In this document: one piece after another, positions 55,526-64,000 of the stretch
How positions within the stretch are numbered: the stretch's first letter is position 1
Layout of the letters: each line of letters starts with the position of its first letter
Assembly (NCBI GenBank): GCA_026390015.1
Contig: JAPLGS010000077.1
Span: 56,770-120,769, forward strand
DNA length: 64,000 nt
Origin: Chloroflexota bacterium
GTDB lineage: Bacteria > Chloroflexota > Anaerolineae > Anaerolineales > Villigracilaceae
Direction of reading: 5' to 3'
The notes under the pieces: model-generated
Told to the model about the DNA's origin: nothing
What the model saw: the letters and a program-made list of their open reading frames with translations, nothing else
Database searches by the model: none
Position numbers and translations under genes: made by a program

Positions 55526-56284
55526 TTAATCATACAGCGCCTTGATTTGACTTTCGGTCATGCCTTCAACAATGGGTCTGTCGCTTTGTTCGGGTAAATG
55601 TTCCTTGCCATGAAAATCGATCAGGTGACCAGACTTGGCGGCTTTGGTTTCGAGATAAAAACGATTATGTTCATTGCTTGGCAAAATATGCGGAATGCGC
55701 GCGCTGACCTTCACGCCGTACTGCGTGAGCTGATCAATTTTTTTTGGATTGTTGGTCATCAAATTAATAGACTGCACCTTGAGCGAGTGAAGCATGTGCG
55801 CGGCGACCGCGTAATCACGTTCATCATCGCGGAAGCCGAGAGCGAGATTCGCTTCCACGGTATCCAATCCCTGATCTTGCAAACTGTACGCGCGAATTTT
55901 ATTGGTCAACCCAATTCCGCGCCCCTCCTGACGAAGATATAAAACGATACCGTTTTCCATTTCGCCAATTTTCTTTAACGAGGCTTCGAGTTGATCGCGG
56001 CAATCACAACGCAAGGAACCGATCACGTCGCCTGTTAAACATTCAGAGTGCAAACGCACCGGCACATCGTCTGCGCCAAGCACCTCGCCTTTGATTATGG
56101 CAACATGTTCCTTGTCATCCTGATTGTTTGAAAATCCAACGATATGAAAATCGCCAAAGCGTGAAGGAAGTTCCGCGATCGCTTCAATGCGAACACAAAC
56201 ATTATCCTTGCCAACGCCTTCACATTCGTGACAGCAATTTTCTTCCAACAAAAGTTCGATTTGTTCATGTGTAAATGTAGTCAT
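55526..56284 (-). CDS. ribA: GTP cyclohydrolase II
   Basis: HSECLTGDVIGSLRCDCRDQLEASL, LYLRQEGRGIGLTNKIRAY, LMTNNPKKIDQLTQYG; start likely MTTFTHEQIE at 56284. Confidence 0.92.
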   Translation of the reverse strand: MTTFTHEQIELLLEENCCHECEGVGKDNVCVRIEAIAELPSRFGDFHIVGFSNNQDDKEHVAIIKGEVLGADDVPVRLHSECLTGDVIGSLRCDCRDQLEASLKKIGEMENGIVLYLRQEGRGIGLTNKIRAYSLQDQGLDTVEANLALGFRDDERDYAVAAHMLHSLKVQSINLMTNNPKKIDQLTQYGVKVSARIPHILPSNEHNRFYLETKAAKSGHLIDFHGKEHLPEQSDRPIVEGMTESQIKALYD

Positions 56285-56303
56285 GGTTCTTCTCCGTTGC
56301 AAA

Positions 56304-56999
56304 TCACGCTTGAAGCGTGGCCTGTAATTTATAGTATAACAAAACTCCGCCGTCTGCTTGTGCTTCAATGTTTTCCAACTTTAAAGCAATGGCGTCATTT
56401 CGCTCAAATCCTAAACCGGCCGCTAGAGTGGGAGCTTGTTCACCACCAAAGATCATCGGCGCGATGTAAATCATTAATTCATCTACAAGCCCAAGCTTTA
56501 ATAATTCAAAATTAAGCGTGCCGCCGCCTTCGACCATCACGCGCCGCGCGCCAAGTTCATATAATTTATCCAGCGCCAGCGAAAGATCCACGCGCTCTGA
56601 TTCGTGGATAAAAACTTCCACGTCCCGCTCACGTAAAAAATAAACTTGTTCCATTGACGTGCGATTCGTTGTAAATATTACGGTGCGTGCAGGACCAATA
56701 TTTAGAAAATCAGAATCTGGATGAATGTCTCCGCTGGTGACAATGCCCACTTTAATTGGATTTTGCGGCAGCCCGCGCCTGACTCTGCCCTCACGCAGCG
56801 CTTCGCTCTTAACTGTCAGCCTGGGATTCTCTTCGAGCAGTGTCTTGCCCCCGACAAGCACCGCATCTGCGCCCGCGCGCAATTCATCCACACGATTCTT
56901 GTCTTGTGTAGACGAAATTGCGGCACCTTTGCGCTCAAAGGTATCTATCTTTCCATCGGCTGTAGTGGCGATGTTGATAAAAGTGTACGGTCTGTTCAT
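56304..56999 (-). CDS. RibD C-terminal-type pyrimidine reductase
   Basis: FINIATTADGKIDTFERKGAAISSTQDKNRVDELRAGADAVLVGGKTLLEENPRL; VMVEGGGTLNFELL. Confidence 0.87.
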   Translation of the reverse strand: MNRPYTFINIATTADGKIDTFERKGAAISSTQDKNRVDELRAGADAVLVGGKTLLEENPRLTVKSEALREGRVRRGLPQNPIKVGIVTSGDIHPDSDFLNIGPARTVIFTTNRTSMEQVYFLRERDVEVFIHESERVDLSLALDKLYELGARRVMVEGGGTLNFELLKLGLVDELMIYIAPMIFGGEQAPTLAAGLGFERNDAIALKLENIEAQADGGVLLYYKLQATLQA

Positions 57000-57090
57000 G
57001 TCTTTATTTCTGACGCCCTAACTTCCTTTGTCTTTACCTTTCAGGTAATTCGAATTCGAAAATCTCCCGCCGTTGGTAATCCAACATCAA

Positions 57091-58671
57091 TCAATATGAG
57101 CCTGAGAAATATTTCGTGATCAAGTCGCTGATATCTGCGCTGGAATTAGCGCGCACTGTGGCGAAGAAATCATACGAGGTTGCGCGTCCGCGCGAATAAC
57201 GCGAGGCGTAATCTTTTAGGAAACGGAAGAAATCATCATCCCCCATACGCCCGCGCAGATCTTCAATAAAATGTGCGCCGTTTAAATAAGCCGCGTTTGT
57301 ATAGCTGCGAAACGTGCCGCCATTATAAATGGATGTGTCTACATAACCACCTGGCTTGAAATAATCCACGCGAAATTGCCACCACCAACTGAGCTGGCCT
57401 GGATAATTGAATTCATAAAAAACATGCTCGCTATAAGTTGCCATGGCTTCATCAAGCCAGGGCTCAAGCGCCTGATCGTTTCCGACCAGCCCAAACCACC
57501 ATTGATGCGCGATCTCATGCACTCCGATCGTCGTGAGATTGTTCCGCGCGCCGCCGCTGTATTGGGCATAGAAATCAGTCGCCAGAAAAACCAGCCCGTC
57601 ATATTCCTGCCCATCATGAATATCGGTCTGCACCACCGCCAATGTCTGATATGGATATGGCGCGAATTTTGCGGAATAAATGCTGACAGCTTGCATCGCC
57701 GCGAACAGCATTGCATCACCTGCAGATTGATAGCCATCGAAATAATAAGAACGGATCACGACATCGCCGACGGCTGTATCCGTCATAATGAATTCGTTGC
57801 TGGCTGACAGCGCAAACGTGCGCGCTCCGTAAAGATGATAGCGTGTCCATTCGCCGTTTTGCTCGGATGGCGCACTCGCCGCGATGATCACCTCTGAATC
57901 AGTTTTGAGATTCAGCTCAATGTCAGATGAGTCATAGACAAGGTGTTCGCCAAAAGATATGGGATCATGCAAAATCCACCCGCCGCTCGCGTCGCGCGGC
58001 ACAATGAATGGATACCATTCCACAAGATTGATCTGATTGAAATCGTATCCGAATATTCCGTTAGATGTTTTTGCAGGTATGTTGAGATTGAAGTTAAGAG
58101 TCAATGTACTAGCCGAGCCTGGCTGAAGTGGCTGAGGCAGGCTTAGCCCGAGACGTTGACCGCTGAGGGAAAATGTTGTCAACGCAGCGCCTTCAAGCGA
58201 GATGGAATTTAAGGTAAAAGTGCTGCCATAAAGATTTGGCTGAACGGATAAAACAATATCCGATAACGCTGTGCCCGTATTGTTGGTATAGCGAATCGTT
58301 TCATCCACGCTTAATGTGCGGGCGGTGAAATCCAAAGTCGCGTAGAGGATGTAATTTGTGCGCGACGCGGAGGCAGCCTCAGGCGGCGCTGAAGTCGTCG
58401 CGGTAGCAAGTGTCGCCGAAGCAGGAAGCGGAGTGAATGTTTGCGTTGGGGTTTCTGTCGGTGGAACTTGTGTGGACGAGGGTGTATCCATGACAATCAA
58501 TCCAGCAGGTTGAAACGGCGTAGGCGTCGGTGAAGCATTCGGATCTTGTGTGATCAGAATGAATTGCGGAATGGCAGGCGCGGCCGGAGGCGGTGACCCG
58601 CAGGCTGAAAGAAAGATGAAAAATAAAAAGAAAAAAGTAACACGTACTGAACGGGGGTTTTTTTTCATCAA
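57091..58671 (-). CDS. M1-family metallopeptidase-like lipoprotein
   Basis: Lipobox FIFLSACGS; zinc motif HEIAHQWW + WLDEAMATYSE. Confidence 0.88.
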   Translation of the reverse strand: MMKKNPRSVRVTFFFLFFIFLSACGSPPPAAPAIPQFILITQDPNASPTPTPFQPAGLIVMDTPSSTQVPPTETPTQTFTPLPASATLATATTSAPPEAASASRTNYILYATLDFTARTLSVDETIRYTNNTGTALSDIVLSVQPNLYGSTFTLNSISLEGAALTTFSLSGQRLGLSLPQPLQPGSASTLTLNFNLNIPAKTSNGIFGYDFNQINLVEWYPFIVPRDASGGWILHDPISFGEHLVYDSSDIELNLKTDSEVIIAASAPSEQNGEWTRYHLYGARTFALSASNEFIMTDTAVGDVVIRSYYFDGYQSAGDAMLFAAMQAVSIYSAKFAPYPYQTLAVVQTDIHDGQEYDGLVFLATDFYAQYSGGARNNLTTIGVHEIAHQWWFGLVGNDQALEPWLDEAMATYSEHVFYEFNYPGQLSWWWQFRVDYFKPGGYVDTSIYNGGTFRSYTNAAYLNGAHFIEDLRGRMGDDDFFRFLKDYASRYSRGRATSYDFFATVRANSSADISDLITKYFSGSY

Positions 58672-60149
58672 TATACGTTTTGGAAATATTGGAGGATGAG
58701 ATCTGAAATATCTACGCTGGTATATTCACGCAGGAGATGGAAGAAATCTGCCGTGGTGACGATCTTGCCGCGACCCTGCTTAAGGTAATCTTGCAGAAAT
58801 GCAAAAAACTCCTCGTCACCAATTTGCGTGCGCAGGTCTTCGAGAAAATGCGCCCCTTGAAAATACGCCGCGTTGGTATAAGGGCGGAATCCCTGACCCT
58901 CATAAATTGGAATATCCACAAAGCCTTGTGGTTTGTAAAAATCAATTCGATAAGTCCACCACCAACCGACGAGGTCCGGATGAGTGTTTTCATAATAAAT
59001 ACGTTCAGAGTATGTGGCTAAGGCTTCGTCCACCCAGGGCTGCAAGGCCTGATCGCTGGCGACCTGCTCAAACCACCATTGATGAGAGGTTTCATGCGCA
59101 GCTACAAAGGTGAGATAGTTGGCAGGTGTTCCATCGTATAGGTTGTAAAAATCACGCGGGAGAAAGAAGAAAGCCGAGTATTCCATTCCATCGTTGAAGT
59201 CTCCCATCACGATAGAGAGTGTCTTATGTTGATATGCTCCGTAGCGCTGGTTAAAAACCCGGATTGCATCAACGCTGGCTTGTAACGCAGCCAGGCCTGC
59301 AGTTTCGTTTATGGCAAAGTAATAACTTATAACGGATATACCCTCAAACTGCGAACTTTGGACTTGGAACTCACGGCTGGCCGACAGGGCAAATGTCCGC
59401 GCTGAGGTGATGGTGTAACGGGTAGAGTCTGCTAGTTGTTCAGGGAATCCGCTCGCAGCCACGACCGGTGCTGTGTCAGGATCTGCAAATTTGAGATTTA
59501 CTTCGTAGTCAGCAGAATCGTAAACAAGATGTTCACCGTAATACCAGGGAGCGTGTAATATCCACTCTCCATTTATATAAGGCACAACGAACGGATACCA
59601 ATCCACGAGATTCAATTGATGTTTAGTGTACCCATAAATGCGCGGACGTGAAATCTTCGGGTCTTCCTGCACTGCAAATGGAAGCGTCAGTGTGAAATGA
59701 ATATTGATGGTCAATGCGCTTTCAGGCTGAAGCAAGGAACTCAAAGCAATATCCAATCTTTGACCCTCAAGGGCATATGCAGTGACTGGCGCACCGTCAA
59801 TTGAGATACTTTGGAGATCGAAACTATCAACCAAAAGGTTGGGTACCACCGCAAGAACTATTGAGTCGAGCTGTTTGCCTGTATGGTTGGGATAGCGAAT
59901 TATCTCATCCACTGTGACGATGTGCGCGTCGTAGTCAACGAGCGTATTCAGTGTGTACCCGGCAAGCTCAGTTGTAGAAACAGGCGTTGTTTCAGGAAGC
60001 GAGGTGGGCGAAGTCGGCGATGGCGCGATTGTTGATATTGGCACATGCAAAATGGTGGCAATGAATTGAGGTACAGGCGTAAAATAAGAATAGGTAATAA
60101 CAAAGGAAAGAAGGAAAAGCAACAGAAACCTGGCTATTTTTTTTGACAT
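58668..60149 (-). CDS. M1-family metallopeptidase-like, second paralogue
   Basis: Zinc motif HETSHQWW + WVDEALATYSE; start likely MSKKIARFLLLF. Confidence 0.85.
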   Translation of the reverse strand: MSKKIARFLLLFLLSFVITYSYFTPVPQFIATILHVPISTIAPSPTSPTSLPETTPVSTTELAGYTLNTLVDYDAHIVTVDEIIRYPNHTGKQLDSIVLAVVPNLLVDSFDLQSISIDGAPVTAYALEGQRLDIALSSLLQPESALTINIHFTLTLPFAVQEDPKISRPRIYGYTKHQLNLVDWYPFVVPYINGEWILHAPWYYGEHLVYDSADYEVNLKFADPDTAPVVAASGFPEQLADSTRYTITSARTFALSASREFQVQSSQFEGISVISYYFAINETAGLAALQASVDAIRVFNQRYGAYQHKTLSIVMGDFNDGMEYSAFFFLPRDFYNLYDGTPANYLTFVAAHETSHQWWFEQVASDQALQPWVDEALATYSERIYYENTHPDLVGWWWTYRIDFYKPQGFVDIPIYEGQGFRPYTNAAYFQGAHFLEDLRTQIGDEEFFAFLQDYLKQGRGKIVTTADFFHLLREYTSVDISDLILQYFQNVY

Positions 60150-60178
60150 GGGCTGTATTCTAACAAATAAATATCCCA

Positions 60179-60994
60179 CTAACCTGACTTCATTTTTTTC
60201 AACAAGAACGCCAGCAGGAAAAACGCAGTAGCCGTTAGCACGATGGTGGAACCTGAAACAATATTCAAGTAATAACTCAAATACAACCCGATCACTGATG
60301 ATAACGCGCCGATCAAGGCTGATACCAACATCATCGGCAATAAGCGACGGGTGAGTAAATACGCTGTCGCGGCAGGCGTCACAAGCATGGCGGCGGCGAG
60401 GCTAACTCCCACAGTTTGCAAAGAGACCACAACAGTCAGAGCCAAAAGCACGAGCATGAGATTCCGCAGCAATTCAGCAGGCAGGCGCAATGTCGCAGCG
60501 AGAACGGGATCAAACGAAATGACAAGAAATTGATTGAAGAAAAAAGCAACTATCAGCAGAATAATCAAACTCAAGAGACCGATTAGCCACAAGTCGGAGC
60601 TGCTGACTCCCAAGACATTACCAAATAAAATATGGGATAAATCCACCGCATAGGTTTGCATGGAGCTGATCAGCGCCACTCCCAGAGAGAGCGCCGCCGC
60701 AAATAGAATTCCGATGGCGGTATCTTCCTTGACGACGCCTTCGCGTGAGAATAATCCAATACTCAAGGCGACGATAACTGCCGCTACTCCCGCGCCGACC
60801 AGTAAGTTGCCCTGCAACAAATAAGCGATTGCCACTCCAGGTAGAATCGCGTGCGCCATTGCGTCACCCAGAAATGCCATACCGCGCAAAACCACATAAG
60901 TCCCCATCACGGCGCACAACACACCCACGATGACCGAGGCGAAAAGTCCGCGCTGCATAAATTGATAAGCAAGAGGTTCCAGTAACCAGTTCAT
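60179..60994 (-). CDS. Metal (zinc) ABC transporter permease
   Basis: Start MNWLLEPLAYQFMQRGLFASVIVGVLCAVMGTYVVLRGMAFLGDAMAHAILPG; ABC-3 family. Confidence 0.92.
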   Translation of the reverse strand: MNWLLEPLAYQFMQRGLFASVIVGVLCAVMGTYVVLRGMAFLGDAMAHAILPGVAIAYLLQGNLLVGAGVAAVIVALSIGLFSREGVVKEDTAIGILFAAALSLGVALISSMQTYAVDLSHILFGNVLGVSSSDLWLIGLLSLIILLIVAFFFNQFLVISFDPVLAATLRLPAELLRNLMLVLLALTVVVSLQTVGVSLAAAMLVTPAATAYLLTRRLLPMMLVSALIGALSSVIGLYLSYYLNIVSGSTIVLTATAFFLLAFLLKKMKSG

Positions 60995-61791
60995 TTGACC
61001 TCTGCATGGTGATGTTCTTCTTCGGGCGGACAACACTCATCAACAAGCATCATCCCATCTTCCATTACCAACAGAGAATTCCCAAATGCACCTGCGAGAT
61101 GTTCTTTTGTAAAAACCTGTTTTGGAGTGCCAAACGCGATCAGACGATGATTGATTAACAGCACAAGATCAAAGCGCGAGGCGGCAAGATTGAGGTCGTG
61201 AGTCGAAATTATGGTGGTCACTTGTTTCTCGCGCAGATGATCAAGCAGACCGAAAGTCACTTCTTGCGTGGTGGCGTCCACACCTGTAAAGGGTTCATCC
61301 ATCAAAAGGATATGCGGCTCTTGAGCCAATGCGCGGGCGAGGAAGGCGCGCTGCTGCTGTCCACCAGAAAGTTGGCCAATGGACAGGTCTGTCAGATCAG
61401 CAATGCCCATTTGTTCAATGCTCTTGCGGACGATTTGTTTATCTTTTTTCGACGGATTGCTCCACCAGCCAATTTGACCAAAACGCCCCATCATCACCAC
61501 ATCACTAACTGTGACGGGAAAACGCCAGTCCACATCTTCGCGCTGAGGCACATATGCCACGCAATCTTTATGTGCGCCAAGTGATTCACCGTGGATGAAA
61601 ATTTTTCCGCTTTTCAGGGGCAAAATCCCAACCAATGCTTTGAACAGCGTGGACTTTCCCGCGCCATTTGGACCGACCACAGCCACGCGCGCACCATGCG
61701 GAACTTGAAAACTCAAGTCTTGCAAAATTATTTTGTCGCCGTAGCCAATGCTGATGTTTTCAATTTCAAGTCGATGAGGAGTATGAGGCAT
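60991..61791 (-). CDS. Metal (zinc) ABC transporter ATP-binding protein
   Basis: VGPNGAGKSTLFKALVG, LSGGQQQRAFLARALAQEPHILLMDEPFTGVD; 4-nt overlap with permease. Confidence 0.93.
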   Translation of the reverse strand: MPHTPHRLEIENISIGYGDKIILQDLSFQVPHGARVAVVGPNGAGKSTLFKALVGILPLKSGKIFIHGESLGAHKDCVAYVPQREDVDWRFPVTVSDVVMMGRFGQIGWWSNPSKKDKQIVRKSIEQMGIADLTDLSIGQLSGGQQQRAFLARALAQEPHILLMDEPFTGVDATTQEVTFGLLDHLREKQVTTIISTHDLNLAASRFDLVLLINHRLIAFGTPKQVFTKEHLAGAFGNSLLVMEDGMMLVDECCPPEEEHHHAEVK

Positions 61792-61855
61792 AGGATTTAC
61801 ATTTTTTGATTTGTGATTTATAGGTGTGAAAATCATGAAAAGAATTTCGTTAATC

Positions 61856-62773
61856 TTACTTCAAACCGTCCACAATGCGGGACACATTATGCTTCATCAT
61901 GTCAATATAGGTTGCGGCTGGCGCGCCGGCAGTGAGCGACTCAAGATGCAAATCGTTCACTACCTTCACGCCAGTCTCTGCGGCGATCTGATTCGCAAGG
62001 TCGGGGTTTTCCACTTCACTGAGGAATATCGCGGGCGCCCCCGACGCTTTGATTTGCTCGATCAACGCAGCCATTTCCTTCGCTGATGTTCCTGCTTCCG
62101 TGCTCAGGCTGGGGATGACCGCACCGACGATCTCAAAACCATAGCGCTGGGCAAAATATCCAACAGCTTCGTGATTGGTCACCAGCAAACGGCGTTCAAC
62201 AGGAATGGTGTTGACCTGTTCCACGATCCACGCATCAAGTTCTTTGAGTTGTGAGATGTATGCATCTGCGTTGGCTTTGTATATTTCTGCGCCATCAGCG
62301 TCAACCTTGATCAATCCATCGCGGATATTTTCGACATAGCTGATGACACGATTCGGATCGAGCCACATGTGCGGATCACCAATCATCTGTCCAGCGTTTT
62401 CATCATCTTCCATTTGATTGGGCGTCAATCCGTCAGACGCAGTGACGATAAGTCGCTCGCCGCCTGTGTTCTCTAAAAGTGGTTTTATGAAATGTTCATA
62501 CTCTATTCCATTGAGAACTAACAGATTGCTTTTGGAGATTTTTGCCATATCAGATGGCGCGGCTTGATAAGCGTGCGGATCTGCGCCGAAGGGGAGGAGT
62601 GAGTCTACGCGCAGACGGTTGCCAGCGATATTCTGCGTGATGTCCGCCAGAAAGGTGGTGGAGGCGAGCACTTTCAAGGCGCCGTCACTGCTTTTTGGGA
62701 CTGACCCGCAGGCAGTTAAGAAAAGAGCCGCGAGGGTTGTAAACACAGTAATGGAATTGATAATCTTTTTCAT
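61856..62773 (-). CDS. Zinc ABC transporter substrate-binding lipoprotein (ZnuA-like)
   Basis: LFLTACGS lipobox, FGADPHAYQAAPSDMAKI, DPHMWLDPN, TNHEAVGYFAQRYGFE. Confidence 0.92.
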   Translation of the reverse strand: MKKIINSITVFTTLAALFLTACGSVPKSSDGALKVLASTTFLADITQNIAGNRLRVDSLLPFGADPHAYQAAPSDMAKISKSNLLVLNGIEYEHFIKPLLENTGGERLIVTASDGLTPNQMEDDENAGQMIGDPHMWLDPNRVISYVENIRDGLIKVDADGAEIYKANADAYISQLKELDAWIVEQVNTIPVERRLLVTNHEAVGYFAQRYGFEIVGAVIPSLSTEAGTSAKEMAALIEQIKASGAPAIFLSEVENPDLANQIAAETGVKVVNDLHLESLTAGAPAATYIDMMKHNVSRIVDGLK

Positions 62774-62787
62774 TTATGATCCTTTTT

Positions 62788-62815
62788 ACTTCCCCCACCA
62801 TCTGGTGAGGGAAGT
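62788..62815. promoter_or_regulatory. Hairpin in znuA 5' region
   Basis: ACTTCCCCCACCA TC TGGTGAGGGAAGT (12/13 paired). Confidence 0.55.
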
Positions 62816-62873
62816 ATTAAATTTTTACGGGCGTCGGCGGGTTTAATCTACAGAAGTAATTTGAATATTGAAT

Positions 62874-63296
62874 TTAATTTGCGCGGCATTTTGCGCACAG
62901 GCCGAAGAGTTGCAACCAGTGTTCGCTGATCTGGTAGCCGGTCTTTTTGGCAATTGATTTTGTTAACACATCCAGATCGTCGCCTTCGAAAAAAGCCACC
63001 TGCCCGCAATTTTGGCAGAGCAGCAAATGTTGATGACCTTCGCCTGCCGAGATAAATGCCTGACATCCCATCGGCTGATGCACACGTTGAATTAGATGCA
63101 GTTCTTCCAACTTTTCCAATGTACGATATACAGTGACCAGTCCGAGGGCGCGATATTTTTTGCGCGCCATGTCATACACCTCAACAGGAGTGAGCGCGCG
63201 ATTGGATTTTTCCACCGTTTCAACTACAGCGCGGCGCGCATCGGTGAGGCGGTAGCCATTCTCGTGTAATTGGGCCAACCAAAGCTCAGCGGACAT
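62874..63296 (-). CDS. Fur-family regulator, Zur-like
   Basis: NGYRLTDARRAVVETVEKS, GLVTVYRTLEKLEELHLIQRV, HQHLLLCQNCGQ, C-terminal CAKC. Confidence 0.88.
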   Translation of the reverse strand: MSAELWLAQLHENGYRLTDARRAVVETVEKSNRALTPVEVYDMARKKYRALGLVTVYRTLEKLEELHLIQRVHQPMGCQAFISAGEGHQHLLLCQNCGQVAFFEGDDLDVLTKSIAKKTGYQISEHWLQLFGLCAKCRAN

Positions 63297-63310
63297 AAAG
63301 GCTCTTTTTG

Positions 63311-63333
63311 TTATTGAAAACCATTATCAATAA
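63311..63333. promoter_or_regulatory. Putative Zur operator
   Basis: TTATTGAAAACCATTATCAATAA, 15 nt upstream of zur start; minus-strand TATACT immediately upstream (63339-63334). Confidence 0.7.
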
Positions 63334-63441
63334 GTATAAACGAGAAAAACTAGGAGGTCAAGAAATATTTAATGTTAGGGTGTGGTCTAAAGTTTCGGGA
63401 AATAGGAGTAAGATGGGGGAAAAGGAAGAAGGAGGCACCCG

Positions 63442-63798
63442 ATGAAAAAAGGCAAAGCAGAAGAGGAATGGAAAAAGCTGAGTGATGAGGTGATAGCGGG
63501 AACAAGCGCATGGCGTGAAAAACACCCCAAGGCAACAATGCGAGAAATAGAAGAAGAAGTAGATCAACGGCTGTCAGTGATGCGAGCACGCATGATTGCA
63601 GATACAGCGATGAAGAGTGAGATGGCGGAATGGGAAGTAGGAGAAAAAGAAGCGGTGTGTCCGGATTGCGGTGGAGAGTTACAGAAGAAGGGGAAAAAGA
63701 AACGGAAACTGCAATCGCGAGAAGGACAAGAGATTGAATTGGATCGGGAGTATGGAATATGCCTGAAGTGTGGGCATGGGATTTTTCCCCCTAGATAA
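63442..63798 (+). CDS. ISKra4-like transposase, N-terminal part (frame 1)
   Basis: CPDCGGELQKKGKKKRKLQSREGQEIELDREYGICLKCGHGIFPPR*; zinc-ribbon N-terminus. Confidence 0.75.
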   Translation: MKKGKAEEEWKKLSDEVIAGTSAWREKHPKATMREIEEEVDQRLSVMRARMIADTAMKSEMAEWEVGEKEAVCPDCGGELQKKGKKKRKLQSREGQEIELDREYGICLKCGHGIFPPR

Positions 63799-64000
63799 AG
63801 AATTGGAATTATTGCCTGGGAAGCTGACGCCGAAAGGGTATGAGCAGTTGGTGAGAATGTCAAGTTGGATGCCATTCAGAAGGGCAGTAGAAATGTTTGG
63901 GGAATTCACAGGGATCAAATTGAGCAAGATCGTCAGCCAAAGGAAGACAGAGAAAGCCGGGGCGGTGTATGAAGAAATACAAAAGGCAGAAGTAGAGTGG
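63785..64000 (+). CDS. ISKra4-like transposase continuation in +1 frame, truncated
   Basis: FPLDKELELLPGKLTPKGYEQLVRMSSWMPFRRAVEMFGEFTGIKLSKIVSQRKTEKAGAVYEEIQKAEVEW, no stop to window end. Confidence 0.75.

Larger units (their letters stand above)
63350..64000 (+). mobile_element. ISKra4-like insertion sequence, truncated by window edge
   Basis: Transposase reading frames below; left end not determined. Confidence 0.65.

Noticed and set aside
63564-63875. 103-aa minus ORF antisense to the transposase
   Set aside because: Low-complexity shadow of the IS reading frame.
1-64000. tRNA, rRNA, CRISPR arrays, prophage structural genes
   Set aside because: Scanned; no convincing tRNA cloverleaf, rRNA signature, regularly spaced direct repeats or phage morphogenesis proteins found.

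Overview
The window looks like a gene-dense chromosomal stretch of a Chloroflexota (Anaerolineae-like) bacterium. That assignment is an inference from gene content: DUF2298/Chlor_Arch_YYY membrane proteins, an Elp3 homologue, nSTAND proteins and Rib genes. I see no rRNA, tRNA or CRISPR array. About 45 CDSs are supportable. They include: elp3 (truncated at the window start, missing from the ORF track) divergent from a Trm9-like methyltransferase; two-subunit fumarase; RlmB-type methyltransferase; GH1 glycosidase; Tex; PlsC-PlsC-Cmk; a cluster of giant GT39/DUF2298 membrane proteins; a glycan/methyltransferase cluster; LepA; an AbiE-type toxin-antitoxin; an nSTAND NTPase operon; an ECF sigma/anti-sigma-propeller pair; aconitase; adenosine deaminase; an oversized SecA; GTP cyclohydrolase II plus RibD-C reductase; a Zur-ZnuABC operon with two M1 peptidases; and an ISKra4-like transposase at the right edge. 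The most exciting candidate is the 36.0-40.2 kb operon. A membrane-spanning STAND NTPase and a separate 127-aa helical protein with a hydrophobic C-terminus carry a near-identical N-terminal motif, LSGDFRG(A/S)(V/I)INIKST. This looks like a sensor-effector pair communicating through a shared homotypic motif. The Elp3/Trm9-like pair is the second most interesting locus. Intergenic regions carry several different palindromic repeat families. All functional calls were made by reading the sequence; no database search was run.
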